Below are positions 21,476 to 36,291 of a stretch of 64,000 bases of DNA, piece by piece. Location: NCBI RefSeq assembly GCF_000417875.1, contig NW_006920880.1:378260-442259 (forward strand), in the 5' to 3' direction. This DNA comes from Pseudozyma flocculosa PF-1 (taxonomy: Eukaryota; Basidiomycota; Ustilaginomycetes; Ustilaginales; Ustilaginaceae). The notes beneath the pieces are model-generated. The model made no database searches and was not told where the DNA came from. It saw only the letters and a program-made list of their open reading frames with translations. Each line of letters begins with the position of its first letter. Position 1 is the stretch's first letter. A program made the position numbers and the translations under genes.

Positions 21476-21838
21476 GGTGACGGATGCTGTGTGTGCAAGG
21501 GTGCTGGTGCAAGCAGGGGGCAGTCGGGATGGTGAGAGAGCAAAAGTCTGGTGGCGCTGGGGACGTGGCGGCTGGCCGCTGGTGGCAGGCTGATGGCTGC
21601 TTGGCCCGCTGCCGGGGCTGCTGCGTCTCCCGGCCTGGCTCGTGTGGAGTTGCGGGGCGAGGCAGGCTTGGCCCGGCGTGGCTGGCCTGACCGCGCTCGG
21701 GTGTTGTCTTTTTGTCGGCCGGGTGAGAGAGACGCGAGCGAGTGAGAGACGAAAAAAGCCGTGATCACACACAGCCTAGGTCGCTCGACCTGGGCTGGCC
21801 CGGTGAGGTTGGTGGTGTGCTTTGCCTTTTTCCTGCTG

Positions 21839-21876
21839 GCGGGCTGGCGGGCTGGCGGGCTGGCGGGCTGGCGGGC
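21839..21876. repeat. 8-bp tandem repeat (GCTGGCGG)n
   Basis: Roughly five copies of GCTGGCGG in the spacer between VPS55 and NOT4, read directly from the sequence. Confidence 0.8.
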
Positions 21877-21915
21877 CAGGCGCAGCCCAACAGGCGCAGG
21901 CCCACGGCGAGGCAC

Positions 21916-21947
21916 GCCAGGCCAGGCCAGGCCAGGCCAGGCCAGGC
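21916..21947. repeat. 5-bp tandem repeat (GCCAG)n
   Basis: About six perfect copies of GCCAG in the VPS55-NOT4 spacer. The same unit on the other strand (CCTGG) recurs in other spacers of this window. Confidence 0.8.
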
Positions 21948-22413
21948 GCTGGTGGAGCTCGACTCGCCATTCGTTCGTCGCCGTCATCGGCACGCCACCA
22001 TCACCGCCGCCGCCATCCCCGTCATCACCACCGCCACCGCCATCACCTTGACCTTCACCTTCGCCATCTTCACCATCATTGTTATCTCTATCAGCGGCAA
22101 CGTGCGCACCCCTCTGCCTCGACACTGCCGCGCGTCAAACTTCCACCTCTCCCCCAGCACAGCAGCCAACCACCCACGCGCTTTCCCGTGGCCCACCACT
22201 GTCCATCTCCGGGCCACCTTGCCGTGATCCCAACCGCAAATTGCCGCGGTCGACGTCAACGCGGCTGTCACCCCATCACCACGCTCATCCGCGCTCGTCC
22301 TCCGGCAGCAAGCTCAGCCCAGCTCAGCAGCGGCTCTGCTCGTGCCTGCCGCACAGTCCAGCCAGCATCTTCGCATTGACACCGAAAACCAGTCCGGTCC
22401 CGACGCCACAGCC

Positions 22414-25400
22414 ATGGCAAAAAGGACAGCCCCCCAGACGTCCACCGCGGGACCCGCATTCCCTCCGCTCGGGTTGGTCGCAGGCCCCGGCGCACCCGGA
22501 GTGGGAGCCCTGTCGATCAACGGCATGTCCACCTCTTACTCGAGCGCAAGTGGCGGCTCAGCGGCAGCCTCGTCCAGCGAGGTGGTCCACTCGACCGGCC
22601 TGCCGCCAGCGCCCAACAAGTTTGACGTCAGCCAGGCACAGCAGTGTCGACTGCAGGATGCCTACTGGTCCGACGAAGAGGTGAGTGATGGAAAGCTGGC
22701 ATCCGGCCTGCGCAGTCCCAAGGAGGAGATCGGAGGAGCACAAAGGCAATCTGCACCGCGGCCCCCCAGGCAGACCCATGATTGCCGTCTACCGTTCCGG
22801 CTGATCCTGTCGGCGACTCGATCGTCCTATTCGTCCTGGGCCACTGTTATTGGCCCGGCGCCCATATGACCGCACCAAGCTGACGCTTGCATTTGCACCA
22901 CCTCCTCTGCCGGCCTCTTCCAGGAGGACATGGACTGCCCCCTGTGTCTCGAGGAGATCGACCTCTCGGACGCCAACTTCAAGCCATGTCCATGCGGATA
23001 TCAGGTACGTGTCTACGCGCGCAGCCCTCTGCAACAGTCGGCGCCCCTGTTGCGGCTTCTGATATCCTCTCTCGCCCCTCGTAAAACAGATCTGCCGCTT
23101 CTGCTGGCATCACATCAAGCAGAACCTCAACGGGAGGTGTCCGGCATGCCGGCGGAAGTACTCGGATCAGACTGTCGAGTTCAAGCCCATGACGGCAGAA
23201 GAGTGAGTCCCGTCCAATGCCCACCGGTCTCAGCAATAAGACACCGCTGACTGCTGAGTTAACGACCACCCGCCCTTGCCCTGCCCTCTCTCCAGGATCA
23301 AGAAGCTGACGCAGGCCAAGAAGCAAAAGGAGCGAGAAAAGAAGGAGTTGGAGGCCATGAATCGCAAGCATTTAGCCAACATGCGGGTGGTCCAGAAGAA
23401 TCTCGTCTACGTCGTGGGCTTGAGCTCAAAACTGGCAAAGGAAGAGGTGAGCAGGCTCTCTGCGCGTGACCCCATTCCGACCTTTGGACGAGTGACGGAG
23501 CTGACGCCTTGGTTTACCCTCGACCTTCGCCGGCATCGCACAGCTCATACCGACGTTACGCAGCAACGACTACTTCGGGCAGTATGGGCGCATCTCCAAG
23601 ATCCTCATCAGCAAACGGACGACGGCGTCGAAGCTCGTGATGGGCACGTCAGAGTCGGCGATCGGCGTCTACGTGACGTACCACCGCAAGGAGGACGCGG
23701 CCAAGGCCATTGTGGCCATCGACGGCAGCAAGGGCAGCGACGGCAAGGTGATACGCGCAAGCTACGGCACGACAAAGTACTGCACGACCTACCTCCGCAA
23801 CCTCCCCTGCACCAACCCGGGCTGCACCTACCTCCACGAACCGGGCGAGGAAGCCGACAGCTTCACTAAGGAGGACCTCTCGACGCTGCGACACGCCGCC
23901 AAGGACACCGAGAACAAGATCAAGCCGGCGTCGATGGGCCTCTCGGCGATACCGAAGAGGCCAGATCTGTTGTCCGGGTCCGACTCGTTGGAGGGGTCCG
24001 CGCTGCCAAAGACCGCATCTTGGGCCTCCGGGAAACCCGTCGCGGGCCTTGCGCCAGGCGCGCCCATGGTGGGGAGCCCGTTTCGCGAGTCGGACATGCC
24101 CCCGCTCTCGGCGAGCTCGGCCTCCGTGCTGGCGAGGAAGCCCAGCGGCCCAGAGCCGAAGCGGCAGAAGTCGAGCGCATCCAAGGCGCCGGCGACACCC
24201 ACGCCGAAGTCGAGGGCCAATGCCATCGGCCGCGCAGAGTCGCCGGCACCGCTCGGCAGCTCGACGCGGCCCGCCACCCCTTCGCCCTTGACGGGGGAGC
24301 AGGCGTCTCCGTCGCCCACACACAGCAAAGCAGCCCCTCCCCCTCCTCCTCCTGCGGCAGTGAATGCGGCGACGACGGGCGGCGGAGGTCCACCTCCCGG
24401 CTTGGAGCCAAAGTCGCAGAGTTCTTCCAAGTCGAGCTCCGAGACCACCACGAGGCAGGCGACGCCGTCGGGACCTCCGGGCCTGACCAAGGGATCCGCT
24501 CCGCCTGGCTTGGCGTCGCCGGCGACGGCTTCGACGAGGACTCTCACATCGGAGGAAGGCGAGCGGAGCGAAAAGTCGTCGTCCACCACGGCGCCTTCGA
24601 CCTACCAGCCTTCTTCGAGCGCACAGGCCCTCCTCGACGACATGCTGCAGAGGAGAGAGGCGGAGCCTGAGACTGTCAAGCCGAGTCCGTTTCCCGACTT
24701 CGACGATGCGCTCTCGAGCTTCCAGGACGGCGACTTCTCGTTCAACTTTCCTGCGGCGCAGCAGCAGGCGACCAAGGAATCGAACGGCTCGGAACCGCTG
24801 CGTCCCGGCCAAGTGGACCTGACGACGGCATTCACCACGTTCAGCCCCTTTGGCGCACCCTCCGGCATCCTTGCTGCGCACGCCGGCCTGGTCACTGCCG
24901 GCACTCCGCCACCAGGCATCGTGCGGACGCCAAACAGGAGCACGACGGCATCGCCGGCGCCGCTGAGCTACTCGGGATCGTTTGACCCGTTCGCGCCGGG
25001 TGCAGGCGAGACGATCGGGGGCGACGACAAGCACGCCTCTCCCTTTGCGGCCATCGAGCAGATGAAGAGAACGCTGAGCGAGGACAAGAACAACGCAGCG
25101 GCCAATGGCAACGGCACCACCAGCAGCGCGGCCAACGACGGACAGGTCGAGGCCTCCGAGGCTTCGAAGCGGGCCTCGCGCTTCGATTTCGCCAAGCGCA
25201 AGGAGTCGGACTCGCTGGGCGCTGGCATCGCCGGCTCGCCCCTTCGCGCTGAGCTGATGCTCAACATGCGCGCCAACGGCTTCGGCGACCAGGACGGCGC
25301 CTCGACGACGGCAAAGGACGCCTCGAGCCTCCTCGGCAACGTGTTTGACCACGACCAGCCTCATGGCGGAGCGCAGGGCAACATCGGTGGGTTTGGCGGC

Positions 25401-26240
25401 GACGGCAGCGGCGGCCTCCCCGGCTTCGGCCTCGGCAGGGAGGGCGGCGGTGGAGGTGGCTACCCGGGCATGGGACTCTCGCGACCGCCGGGCATCAACG
25501 GACCGGCCTTCAACAGCCGCTTTGGGACCAGCACGCCTCCGCCGGGCATCTCTGCTCCCGTCAGCCGACAGCAGCAGGCGCTGCTCGCGTCGCTCCATCA
25601 GATGGGCGGCTCAAGCATCTCGCCTTCGATTGACTCGATGCAGCTCATGCCCAACGGCAGCGGCGCCAGCTTCCTGGCCGAGCTGCAGCAGCAGGCGGCT
25701 CAGCGCGCCCAGCAGCAGGCGCAGTTCGCCCAGGGCAACCATGGCTCGCCGTCCATTGAGCATGGGCGTTCCAATGCCTCGGCCAGCTCGACGGACCCGC
25801 TGCTGGCACAGCTGCTGGCTGCGTCCGGTCGCAGGCCCGGCGGCTTTGCCCAGCAACAGAGCCATCGCGATGCCTTTTCGCCGTCCACGCCGTCCGACCT
25901 ACCCTTCAGCGACCCGGCAATCATGTCGATGGCCCGCTCGCAGATGCAGCAGGCCCAGGCGGCTCACCACCATCACCAGCAGCACCAGCAGCACCACCAG
26001 CAGCAGCAGCACCCGCAGCAGTTTGGTGGCCGCGCTGGCGGGTACGGCGCTGGATTCGGCAACACTGGCGGTTCGGCCTTTTCGCCGTTTGACCAGCTGG
26101 CCAACTTTGGCGGAGCTTCCGCGCCGCAGCACGCCTTCAACGACCAGCGCTTCCTGCAGCAGCACCAGGGCGGCGGCGGCCAGCAGCAGCAGCCGCAGCA
26201 GCCGCAGCAGCACAGGAGTTCGTACCCTGCCATGCCCTGA
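22414..26240 (+). CDS. NOT4: Not4/CNOT4 E3 ubiquitin ligase of the CCR4-NOT complex
   Basis: Five exons: 22414-22680, 22924-23004, 23090-23202, 23296-23446, 23544-26240; introns 85-243 nt; 1102 residues. The C4C4 RING finger is split over exons 2 and 3: CPLCLEEIDLSD, CPCGYQ, ICRFCWHHI, CPACRRKY. A coiled linker (KKLTQAKKQKEREKKE) leads to an RRM (NLVYVVGL in RNP2 position, GVYVTYHRKEDA in RNP1 position) and a CCCH-like zinc finger (CTTYLRNLPCTNPGCTYLH). This order is diagnostic of Not4. The long C-terminus is disordered, with Pro/Ser/Thr, Gly and finally Gln/His runs. Not4 monitors translation and targets proteins linked to ribosome stalling. The ATG at 22414 is chosen because no in-frame ATG precedes it in the exon. 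Confidence 0.94.
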
Positions 26241-26679
26241 AGCACCGTCGGCAGTGTCGTCGGTCTATGTTGGTGGTGGTGGTTGCCCGCCCGCGTTCTC
26301 GTCTTGTCGTTTCCCGTTTCGGTCCGTCTTCCGCGCCCGTCGTGTCGCCCCACCCCTCTCATCCTCTTTCGGCCTCTTTTGCCCTCGCCTGTATCTCGTA
26401 GGTTGTTCTCCCAGCGTTCCACCCCATTCTCGGCTCGAGCCGCAGTCGCTCATCGACGCCCACGTCGGCCCGCCCGCCAATCGAAAGCACGACGCACCAT
26501 CATCGCCGCTGTCCTCTTTGCCCCTGTAGCGGCTCTCCGATCTGTTCGGTGTCCGTCGTTTGCGTTGTGGGGGGGAGAGGGGATGTGGGGGGAGAGGGGG
26601 GGAGGCAGGAGGGGAGAAGGGAAAAAAGGGTGACTGTTGTACAGGCATCGGGGGGGGAGTAGAGGAAGCGGGGGGAAGG
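26241..26679. other. Convergent 3' spacer (NOT4 / SRP54)
   Basis: No gene seen. A purine-rich G/A tract fills about 26568-26680 on the plus strand, probably within the 3' UTR of one or both genes. Confidence 0.55.
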
Positions 26680-29842
<3,163 letters not shown>

Positions 29843-32800
29843 ATGAGAGCCCCACCGCCTTCCTCGTCCTCGTCCTCGTCCGAGCACCAGCAGCAGAAGA
29901 TTCTGCTCGGCGCACTCGATCCCGCCGCACTACAAGAAGGCTCCCCCTCGTCCGCCGTCCGATCTAGGCTGTCCACCATCTACCACAACCTGCACCAGAT
30001 CGCAAAGGACAACAGCATCTCCTCCGACTCGGGAGACTCAGCCGTAGCCTTCTCCTCTTCATCCACAGCCTCGGCCCAGCGCACCTCGACAAACGACTCG
30101 ACCGCCAGCACAATCACCCCAGACAAGCTCCACCGCCTATCCCAGGCCTCCACCCTCAGCGCAGGCTCCACCTCTTCGGGCCCCAGACCCACGTCGCTCT
30201 CCATCGCAACCGCAGGCGACCATGACGCTCCCACCTCCATCCTCGGCCAGCTCACAGGAGCAGAGGGAAGCGTGGTGGACTCGCCTACCGTCCTCAAGGC
30301 CAACGACCCCTTCTTCTCCTCTCCGCCGCCCGCGACCCGTGCACCGCCCTCGTCGTTGCGCGCCGCCGTCGGTGCGCGATCTCTCCACCAGTCCGCCCCG
30401 TCAATGACCTATGACGATTTTGAGCTTCAAGAGTCCTGGAGGGCCATTGCTCGAGAGCTCAAACCCATTGCCGACGTGTTGAGGACGGGTAGGTGGTGGC
30501 TTTGCTGGGCGAGCTCGGTTGCCCTCACCGATCGGTTGCTGATCGCTTCATTCTCTCGCCCGTCTCGCTTTGCTTCCCAACTCAGATCGCCTGCGAACTC
30601 CTCTCGGTTCCAGCAAGCTTCCGGCAGAGTGCATCGCAGCGCTCAGGCTGTCGCTCAGCACCGCCGGCACCGACGCCGTCGTCGCTGCCCAGACCGAGAT
30701 CCTTCGCGTGCTGGCCAATCTGTGCATCGACCACGAAGCCAATCGCGACACCATGCACGCCCTTTCGGCCGCCACTGAGGTCGTCTTCTTTGTCGCACAG
30801 GTCGTTGCGCAGTATTCCGACGCTCCCGGCCCGCTCTTTTCCGCAAAGGTCCTCTCGCTGCTGCGCACTTCGATGGGCGCTGTGCTCAACCTCCAGCTCG
30901 AGCACATCCCAACCCGCAAGGCGCTCCTCGTCGCCGAAAACCTGAGCACGCTCACGCTCGTCGCCTCCCATCCAAAAGTGTACCTGCCGCTCGCCTCGCT
31001 TGCCATCAGCCCCGATGCGTTGCTTACGGATGGCGATCTCTTGGAGAGGGTCAAGCTGGGATCAACCGTTTCGAGCTGGGCCTGGAGGGTCGTCCAGGAG
31101 GTCTGCGAAGACGAAAAGGAAGAAAAGCAGCAGGGCCTCGCGCGGCCTTCTTCGGACGACTCTCAGGACGACGATGATGACGCTGAGAATCTGGCAAAGT
31201 CGCTGCTCAGCCAGCACAGCTTTGGCGATCTCCTCCGGCCTTTCCTGCACTACACTCCGACCTCTACGGCGCCGACAACCTCGCTGGCTAACGCGCTTGG
31301 CGTCGATGTCGACGACGTCGAGGAGCTCACCGAGACAGACGTCGAGATCCTCGCCACCGTCAGCGAGCTCGTCGAAGGCTGCGCGATGGATGAAAAGGCC
31401 TTCCGGGTAGCTGCAGTCAAGGCGGGAGCCGCTGGCCCGCTCGGTCCCACCTTTGGCGGTCCCCGCGCAGCCAACGAAGCGGCGAGCCACTACCGCTCGC
31501 CGCTGGACCTCATGATGACTTTCGTTGAAGAAGCCCCCGTGCCGCGTCTTTGGAAGGTGTCCGAATCGACCGAATCCGCGTCGGACGTTGCGGTCGACGA
31601 CGCTGAGCTGTCCGCCGAGGCGATCAAGACGTTTGCCAAGGCCAAGGCCGCCCTGGCCCGCGCCGTCGTCGCCATCGCTGGCGAAGACGTCAACATGACG
31701 CGGCTCTTCGGCGAGATCGAAGGGTCCGCTGGGGGGATCGACACCGAGATGGGCGGATGGTTCATCGATCGGCTCAAGGCGTGGATGCGCTACGATGCCA
31801 AAGAGCGCGACGACCTCGTCAGCTGCGGCATGCTGGCTCTCGGCAATTTGGCCCGCACCGACGCCCACTGCCTAGCTCTAGTGCACCAGCACCACCTTGC
31901 GCCCTTCCTCGCTTCGTTGCTGTCGCCGAGCAACGACATCAAGGTTTCGCATGGCCTCGTCTCGCTGCTCAAAAACCTGTCGATCCCGCCATCGAACAAG
32001 ACGGTGATCGGATCGCTCGGCGTCATCCAAGCCGTCACGCCGTTCCTGGCCAAGGAAAAGGACATGGTGCAGCCTCTGCAGTTTGGCACCGTCGGCCTGC
32101 TCAAGCAGCTGTGCGCCGGCGTGGCCGACAACGCCATCCAGGTCGTCAGCACATCACCCTCGCCGTCGTCGAGCGCAGGCGAGGCGGCATCCGGCACGAC
32201 TTTGACCGCGCTCCTCGATCTCACCAAGCGGGTGGACGACGTTCCGACGCGTCTCGAAGCGACGCGGGTGGTGGTCAACATCGTCAAGGCGCTCTGGTCG
32301 TCTGTGCCGGGCGGCGGCATCTCGGCCGACATTGCCGCGGCGCGCCAGGCAGTCGTACGCCGCGACGCCATCCAGGCGCTGGCCGAGATGGTGCGAACAA
32401 GCCCCAAGTACCCCATCCTCGTTAACGAGGGCATCTTCGCGCTGACGCTGGTGGGCAGTGAACGGGTTGGGGCCGAGCTCGTGGCCCAGTCGCTACTGCA
32501 CGAGCCGGCACGGCCATCGCCAGACAGTGACGAGGATGAGACGATGGAGGGCAGCGGCGATCCGAAAGCAGCAGCAGCGGCAGCGACGCGGCGCCGATCG
32601 ACGCAGGACTCGGCTGCCTCGACCGGGTCGCACCCTCTGCCCCCACCGCCCGCCGCGGTCGACATGATCTGCTCGGTACTGGCAAGGCGAGATGCGCGGA
32701 TGCCACCGCAGTTTGCCGCAAACGCATGCATGCTGCTGCTGAGCCTGCTGCAAGCTATCGAGGGAGCGGCAGAGGCGAGTGAGGACGCCGAGGGGCGGAT

Positions 32801-32951
32801 GGCCGAGGATGGCCAGGCAACGGACGCCGTCAAGCAGGTGGCGGTGCGGACCCAGTCGGCGCTTAAGCGGCTGCAGAGCCACGGGCCGACGGAGGCACTC
32901 GATGCCGCGGCCAGGGCGTTGCAGGCTGTCAACGCCGTCATCGGGGCATGA
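29843..32951 (+). CDS. RAP1GDS1/SmgGDS-like armadillo-repeat protein
   Basis: Two exons, 29843-30488 and 30586-32951, with a 97-nt intron; 1003 residues. The first 200 residues are Ser/Thr-rich and probably disordered. The rest is a helical repeat protein. Armadillo-like units are visible in ILRVLANLCIDHEANRD, GMLALGNLARTDAHCLALV, HGLVSLLKNLSIPPSNKTVI and LQFGTVGLLKQLCAG. This pattern matches SmgGDS (RAP1GDS1), an armadillo chaperone and exchange factor for prenylated small GTPases of the Rho and Rap classes. A serine-rich insertion and acidic stretch (DDSQDDDDDAENL) interrupt the repeats. The armadillo fold is clear. The SmgGDS identity rests on the central repeats and is likely but not certain. 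Confidence 0.8.
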
Positions 32952-33355
32952 AGAGCGGCCCTCGTCCAAGTCGGTTAGAGCCGAGAGAGGCAAAGACTGA
33001 AGACGTTTCTTATTCCATTTCATCCAACCTCCTAGTCTGTCTGCCCGTCTCTGCTATTCTCTCGAATGCGATACCAATGTCCGTGTCAAGCTTGACGTCG
33101 AGCTGTGAGACTGCGTGGCGATGCCGTGGATCGCCGGTCTCGTTCCCGAATCGTTCTGAGCGGACGGGGGGCGGGAGTGTGCGCCTCTCCCCTGGCCTGT
33201 CCACCCGACCAGCCCGCGACACGACGGCAGGTAAAGGTGGGGACGATCACCTTATGAAGCGGTCCCCCCCGGCGGCTGTGTGGGCGCAGCGGCAGCAGCC
33301 GCCGCCAAGAGGCCGGCCTGCATTCCGGCTCTCTTTCCGTCGACGAGCCTGCTTC
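32952..33355. other. Spacer upstream of lysine-rich membrane protein gene
   Basis: No separate gene is visible. The frame of the next gene is open through this spacer and has an alternative ATG at 33254, so part of it could be coding. Confidence 0.45.
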
Positions 33356-35764
33356 ATGACCACAACATCCGCAGCGCCACCAACCAGTCGACAGCGATCC
33401 GACAGGATGGCGGACCGGGCAACGTCGATACGAGACGACGCCCGACCTGCGACACGGACGACGACAACGACGACGACAACGGCGCCGCTCCATTTCCTCG
33501 GCTTCGTATCCAGCCTCTCGCTACTCCTCTCGCACCTCAGCTACGACGACACGCTATCGATCCTGCTCCTCTTTCTGCTCGTCGTCTTCTTCGGGCTGCT
33601 CGCAACGCCGCATCGATCCTCGGGCGACGATCGGGCGCCGGGGCTAGGGCGCACGGGTCGACACGATGGGGCCATCGACGAGTGGGGCGGCGGAAGCGGT
33701 ACGATACCGTGGCTGTTTAGCGTGCTCCTCGTCGGTCTGCTCGCCTTTCTCGCCCGGTTGGTCCTGGTCGGCATAGGCGAGTCGGTCGGACTGATTTTGT
33801 CCAACGCCGTCGTCGTTGTCGCGCTAGGCGTATGCTGTCACCTCGTCTTTGCGCTGTGGACCCAGGCCCACCAACAGCAGCAGGCGGCGGACGTCCGGGA
33901 CCACGCTGCACCAGAGGTGACTGCGGCGAAGAGCAAGGCAGCGACGAGGAAGGACGATGTGCCCCGCGCAGGAAAGGGCGGGGATGGTGGGGACAAGGCT
34001 GCACTCGAGACGGCATCGCCTTCGCAGCGGGTCAAGAAGGTTCCGACAAGAGTACAGGCCCAGCCCGGTGAGAAGCAACACTCGGACCTCGTCGCGCCTC
34101 GTCCCACCGCCAGCCCTACTGCTTCCAAGACGCCCAAGCCGCCGCGGGAGGGCAAGCTGAAGGCCAGCGCGAAACCCGCCCACCCCAGCATGGCGGGACG
34201 GGGCGACTTCGTCCCGTCCTGGTCGGCCATCTTCGCGTCGAGCCCCAAATCGAGACAGGTCAACAGCTGGCTCAAGAATCTACCTGGGGCAGGGGGACAG
34301 TTTGACGAGGTTCTCGACGTCCGCATGGCCAGCTCGGACGGTGCGGACAAGAAGAAGGCGAAGATAGAGAAGAAGAAGAAGGTCGAGGCCAGCGAGAACC
34401 AGGGCGGCGTAGCGGGTCGCGATGGGAGAGAGGCGGGACCGAGTGGCGAGACGTCAAAGGAGAAGGATCTACATGCGAAGGGACTGCCGCAGCGGAAGGA
34501 AGCCGACGTCGAGGGTCAGGGCAAGGCCGCGCCTGACAAGGCAAGAGCGAAAGGAGGCCAGCCTAGCCCGCTGGCTCACGAGCCAGCCAAGATGTCGGAC
34601 CAAGCCGTGGCTACGTCCAGCAAGGCCAAGGGAGACAAGAGCAAGGAAGCGCGGCAGTCCGACGATCCGGCGAAGGGAGCGGCAGAACCGAGCCAAGACG
34701 TGAAGGATCAAGGTGCTCCGAAAGCATCCGACGCGAAGGTCCCAACTATCGACAAGGGCAAGGCGAAGGCGCGCAACGACGTCGAGGCAGGTCCGTCGAC
34801 ATCTACCGCGAAGCTCGACGTCAAAGCACAGAAGACGGACAAAGTCGAGGCATCTAGCAAGGCGACGGCCACCGCTTTCGCTGTCGGTGCAGCACAGACG
34901 AAGTCGAAGCAGGAGGAGAGGGGGGCGGGGAGCGTATTGAGGCTCGTCGACGATGCGGTGCGGCAGCTCGCATCGCAGTTTCCAGAGATGGATGCGGACG
35001 AGGTCAGGCGGGAGCTCGGGCGCTTGCTCGGCCAGGCGACGTCGGCCAAGGCGGTGACGGTAGATGGGCAGGCGGGCAAGAACGACAAGGCGGCAGGTCA
35101 GTCGCCGCCTTCGCAGGCGGTCGGGAACAAAGAAAGGAGCAAGGGCAAAGAAAAGGCGCAGGCGGACAGCGAGGAGCAGCCGGAGAAGCCGACGAATGAT
35201 GGCGCGGCCAAGAAGGACCAGCCTGGAAAGGGGAAGGTGGAAGCCGATGCCGCCGCTGCCCCAGGACCGGGACCGGGGACGAGCGCCAAGAAAGCAAGCG
35301 AAGCCGCCGCTCGGGCCAAGGGAAAGGACAAGACCAAGGCCAAGGCACAGGACGACGACGTGACAGACAAGCTGCTGCAGGGGTACATCGAGTGGCGGTG
35401 CAAGAACGGGCTGGGGATCGGCGAAGTCGTCGGTGCCAACGGCGTCAAGCTTGATCCGGTCGTACTGGCGCAGATGGTTCAGGGCGAGGGTGAGGGCGAG
35501 AAGGGCGGGGCCAAGTCGATCTCTGCGAATCCAGGCAAGGGCACCGGCATCAAGGACGAGCGGGACGCACCGCCCGGGCAGGACACTGCTGGCGCCTCGA
35601 GCACGGCAAAGGAAGCGACTGCAACGCCCCAACACAAAGGCGGACAGTACACGCCGTCGCCGTCGCCGTCGCAGGCGAAGGGCAAGGGCAGGAGCAGGAC
35701 CAAGGCAGGTGCGACCGACGACGATAGGCTCATTGAAATGGCGCTGCGACTCAACCAGGCCTGA
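33356..35764 (+). CDS. Unknown multi-pass membrane protein with long lysine-rich tail
   Basis: Single exon, 802 residues from the ATG at 33356. ATGs at 33254 and 33407 are alternatives. I do not recognise a family. Three or four hydrophobic segments lie near residues 45-60, 66-83, 117-140 and 143-168, with a threonine run before them. The next 600 residues are hydrophilic and repetitive in composition (Lys, Ala, Asp, Gly, Pro), probably disordered. Two more ordered patches stand out: SWSAIFASSPKSRQVNSWLK around residue 285, and LRLVDDAVRQLASQFPEMD around residue 530. A final conserved-looking stretch is LLQGYIEWRCKNGLG before the end. The layout suggests an ER or other endomembrane anchor with a long cytosolic arm. 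The 3' end converges on the next gene, 98 bases away. Confidence 0.7.
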   Translation: MTTTSAAPPTSRQRSDRMADRATSIRDDARPATRTTTTTTTTAPLHFLGFVSSLSLLLSHLSYDDTLSILLLFLLVVFFGLLATPHRSSGDDRAPGLGRTGRHDGAIDEWGGGSGTIPWLFSVLLVGLLAFLARLVLVGIGESVGLILSNAVVVVALGVCCHLVFALWTQAHQQQQAADVRDHAAPEVTAAKSKAATRKDDVPRAGKGGDGGDKAALETASPSQRVKKVPTRVQAQPGEKQHSDLVAPRPTASPTASKTPKPPREGKLKASAKPAHPSMAGRGDFVPSWSAIFASSPKSRQVNSWLKNLPGAGGQFDEVLDVRMASSDGADKKKAKIEKKKKVEASENQGGVAGRDGREAGPSGETSKEKDLHAKGLPQRKEADVEGQGKAAPDKARAKGGQPSPLAHEPAKMSDQAVATSSKAKGDKSKEARQSDDPAKGAAEPSQDVKDQGAPKASDAKVPTIDKGKAKARNDVEAGPSTSTAKLDVKAQKTDKVEASSKATATAFAVGAAQTKSKQEERGAGSVLRLVDDAVRQLASQFPEMDADEVRRELGRLLGQATSAKAVTVDGQAGKNDKAAGQSPPSQAVGNKERSKGKEKAQADSEEQPEKPTNDGAAKKDQPGKGKVEADAAAAPGPGPGTSAKKASEAAARAKGKDKTKAKAQDDDVTDKLLQGYIEWRCKNGLGIGEVVGANGVKLDPVVLAQMVQGEGEGEKGGAKSISANPGKGTGIKDERDAPPGQDTAGASSTAKEATATPQHKGGQYTPSPSPSQAKGKGRSRTKAGATDDDRLIEMALRLNQA

Positions 35765-35862
35765 CGGACAGCCACAGACGGGCGGTGCAGGCACGCTTCA
35801 AGGGGCATAAGAGGGGTATTCTGTATTCGCTCTGGCCAAGCAACCAATGAAGGGCAGGTAGA

Positions 35863-36291
35863 TTACTGCTTGTCCTTGATGGGGACGTCCTTGCCAGTGA
35901 GCTTCTTGCTGTTGATCGTGTGAGCCGAGGGTTGGGGAAGGGGGGAATGCGTTAGCGAACAGCGTCCACGCAGGGCAGGGGTAGGCGACGAGTCCGAGGC
36001 GGCCAGGGCCAGGGCGGGAGGGAGGCAACTCACAATCCGCTGCGGATGCCGTCCGAGATCTTTTCAGTCGTCGAGGCGTTGGTCTCGTGGCCAAAGTGCT
36101 TCGAGGCGGCCTGGACGCCCTTGTCGAGCGCATCCTGTTGCGGCACACCGCCGGCACCGGCGCCGGGCTGCTGAGGCGGGGGCTGTCGTGTCGTCGTGTC
36201 GTGGCGAGCGAGGGGAGGGTGTCCGAAGTTAGGGATCGGCGTATCGAGAAGGCGAGCGCAAGGTGAGGAAGCGACAACTTACAGCGGACAT
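35863..36291 (-). CDS. 67-residue conserved-looking orphan protein
   Basis: Three exons on the minus strand: 36291-36283 (only ATG TCC GCT), 36182-36034, 35908-35863. The 100-nt and 125-nt introns have GTAAGT and GTGAGT donors and CAG acceptors, and the frame is kept. The protein starts MSAPPPQQPGAG, contains DALDKGVQAASKHFGHE and TTEKISDGIRSGFKKL, and ends TGKDVPIKDKQ. It is small, soluble and amphipathic, without signal peptide or membrane segment, and resembles small stress-type fungal proteins in composition. I cannot name a family. The three-exon layout for 204 coding bases argues for a real gene. A CCGTACCGTACC repeat lies about 195 bases upstream (36486-36500). Confidence 0.8.

Larger units (their letters stand above)
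21476..22413. other. Divergent promoter spacer (VPS55 / NOT4) with tandem repeats
   Basis: No gene seen. It contains a GCTGGCGG repeat (about five copies, 21839-21876), a GCCAG repeat (about six copies, 21916-21947) and CACCATCACC-like repeats at about 21990-22080. Short open frames on both strands come from these repeats. Confidence 0.6.

Noticed and set aside
34935..35030. CUE ubiquitin-binding domain in the lysine-rich membrane protein
   Set aside because: Only the FPEMD-like helix is suggestive; the rest of the CUE pattern is missing, so it is mentioned but not annotated.
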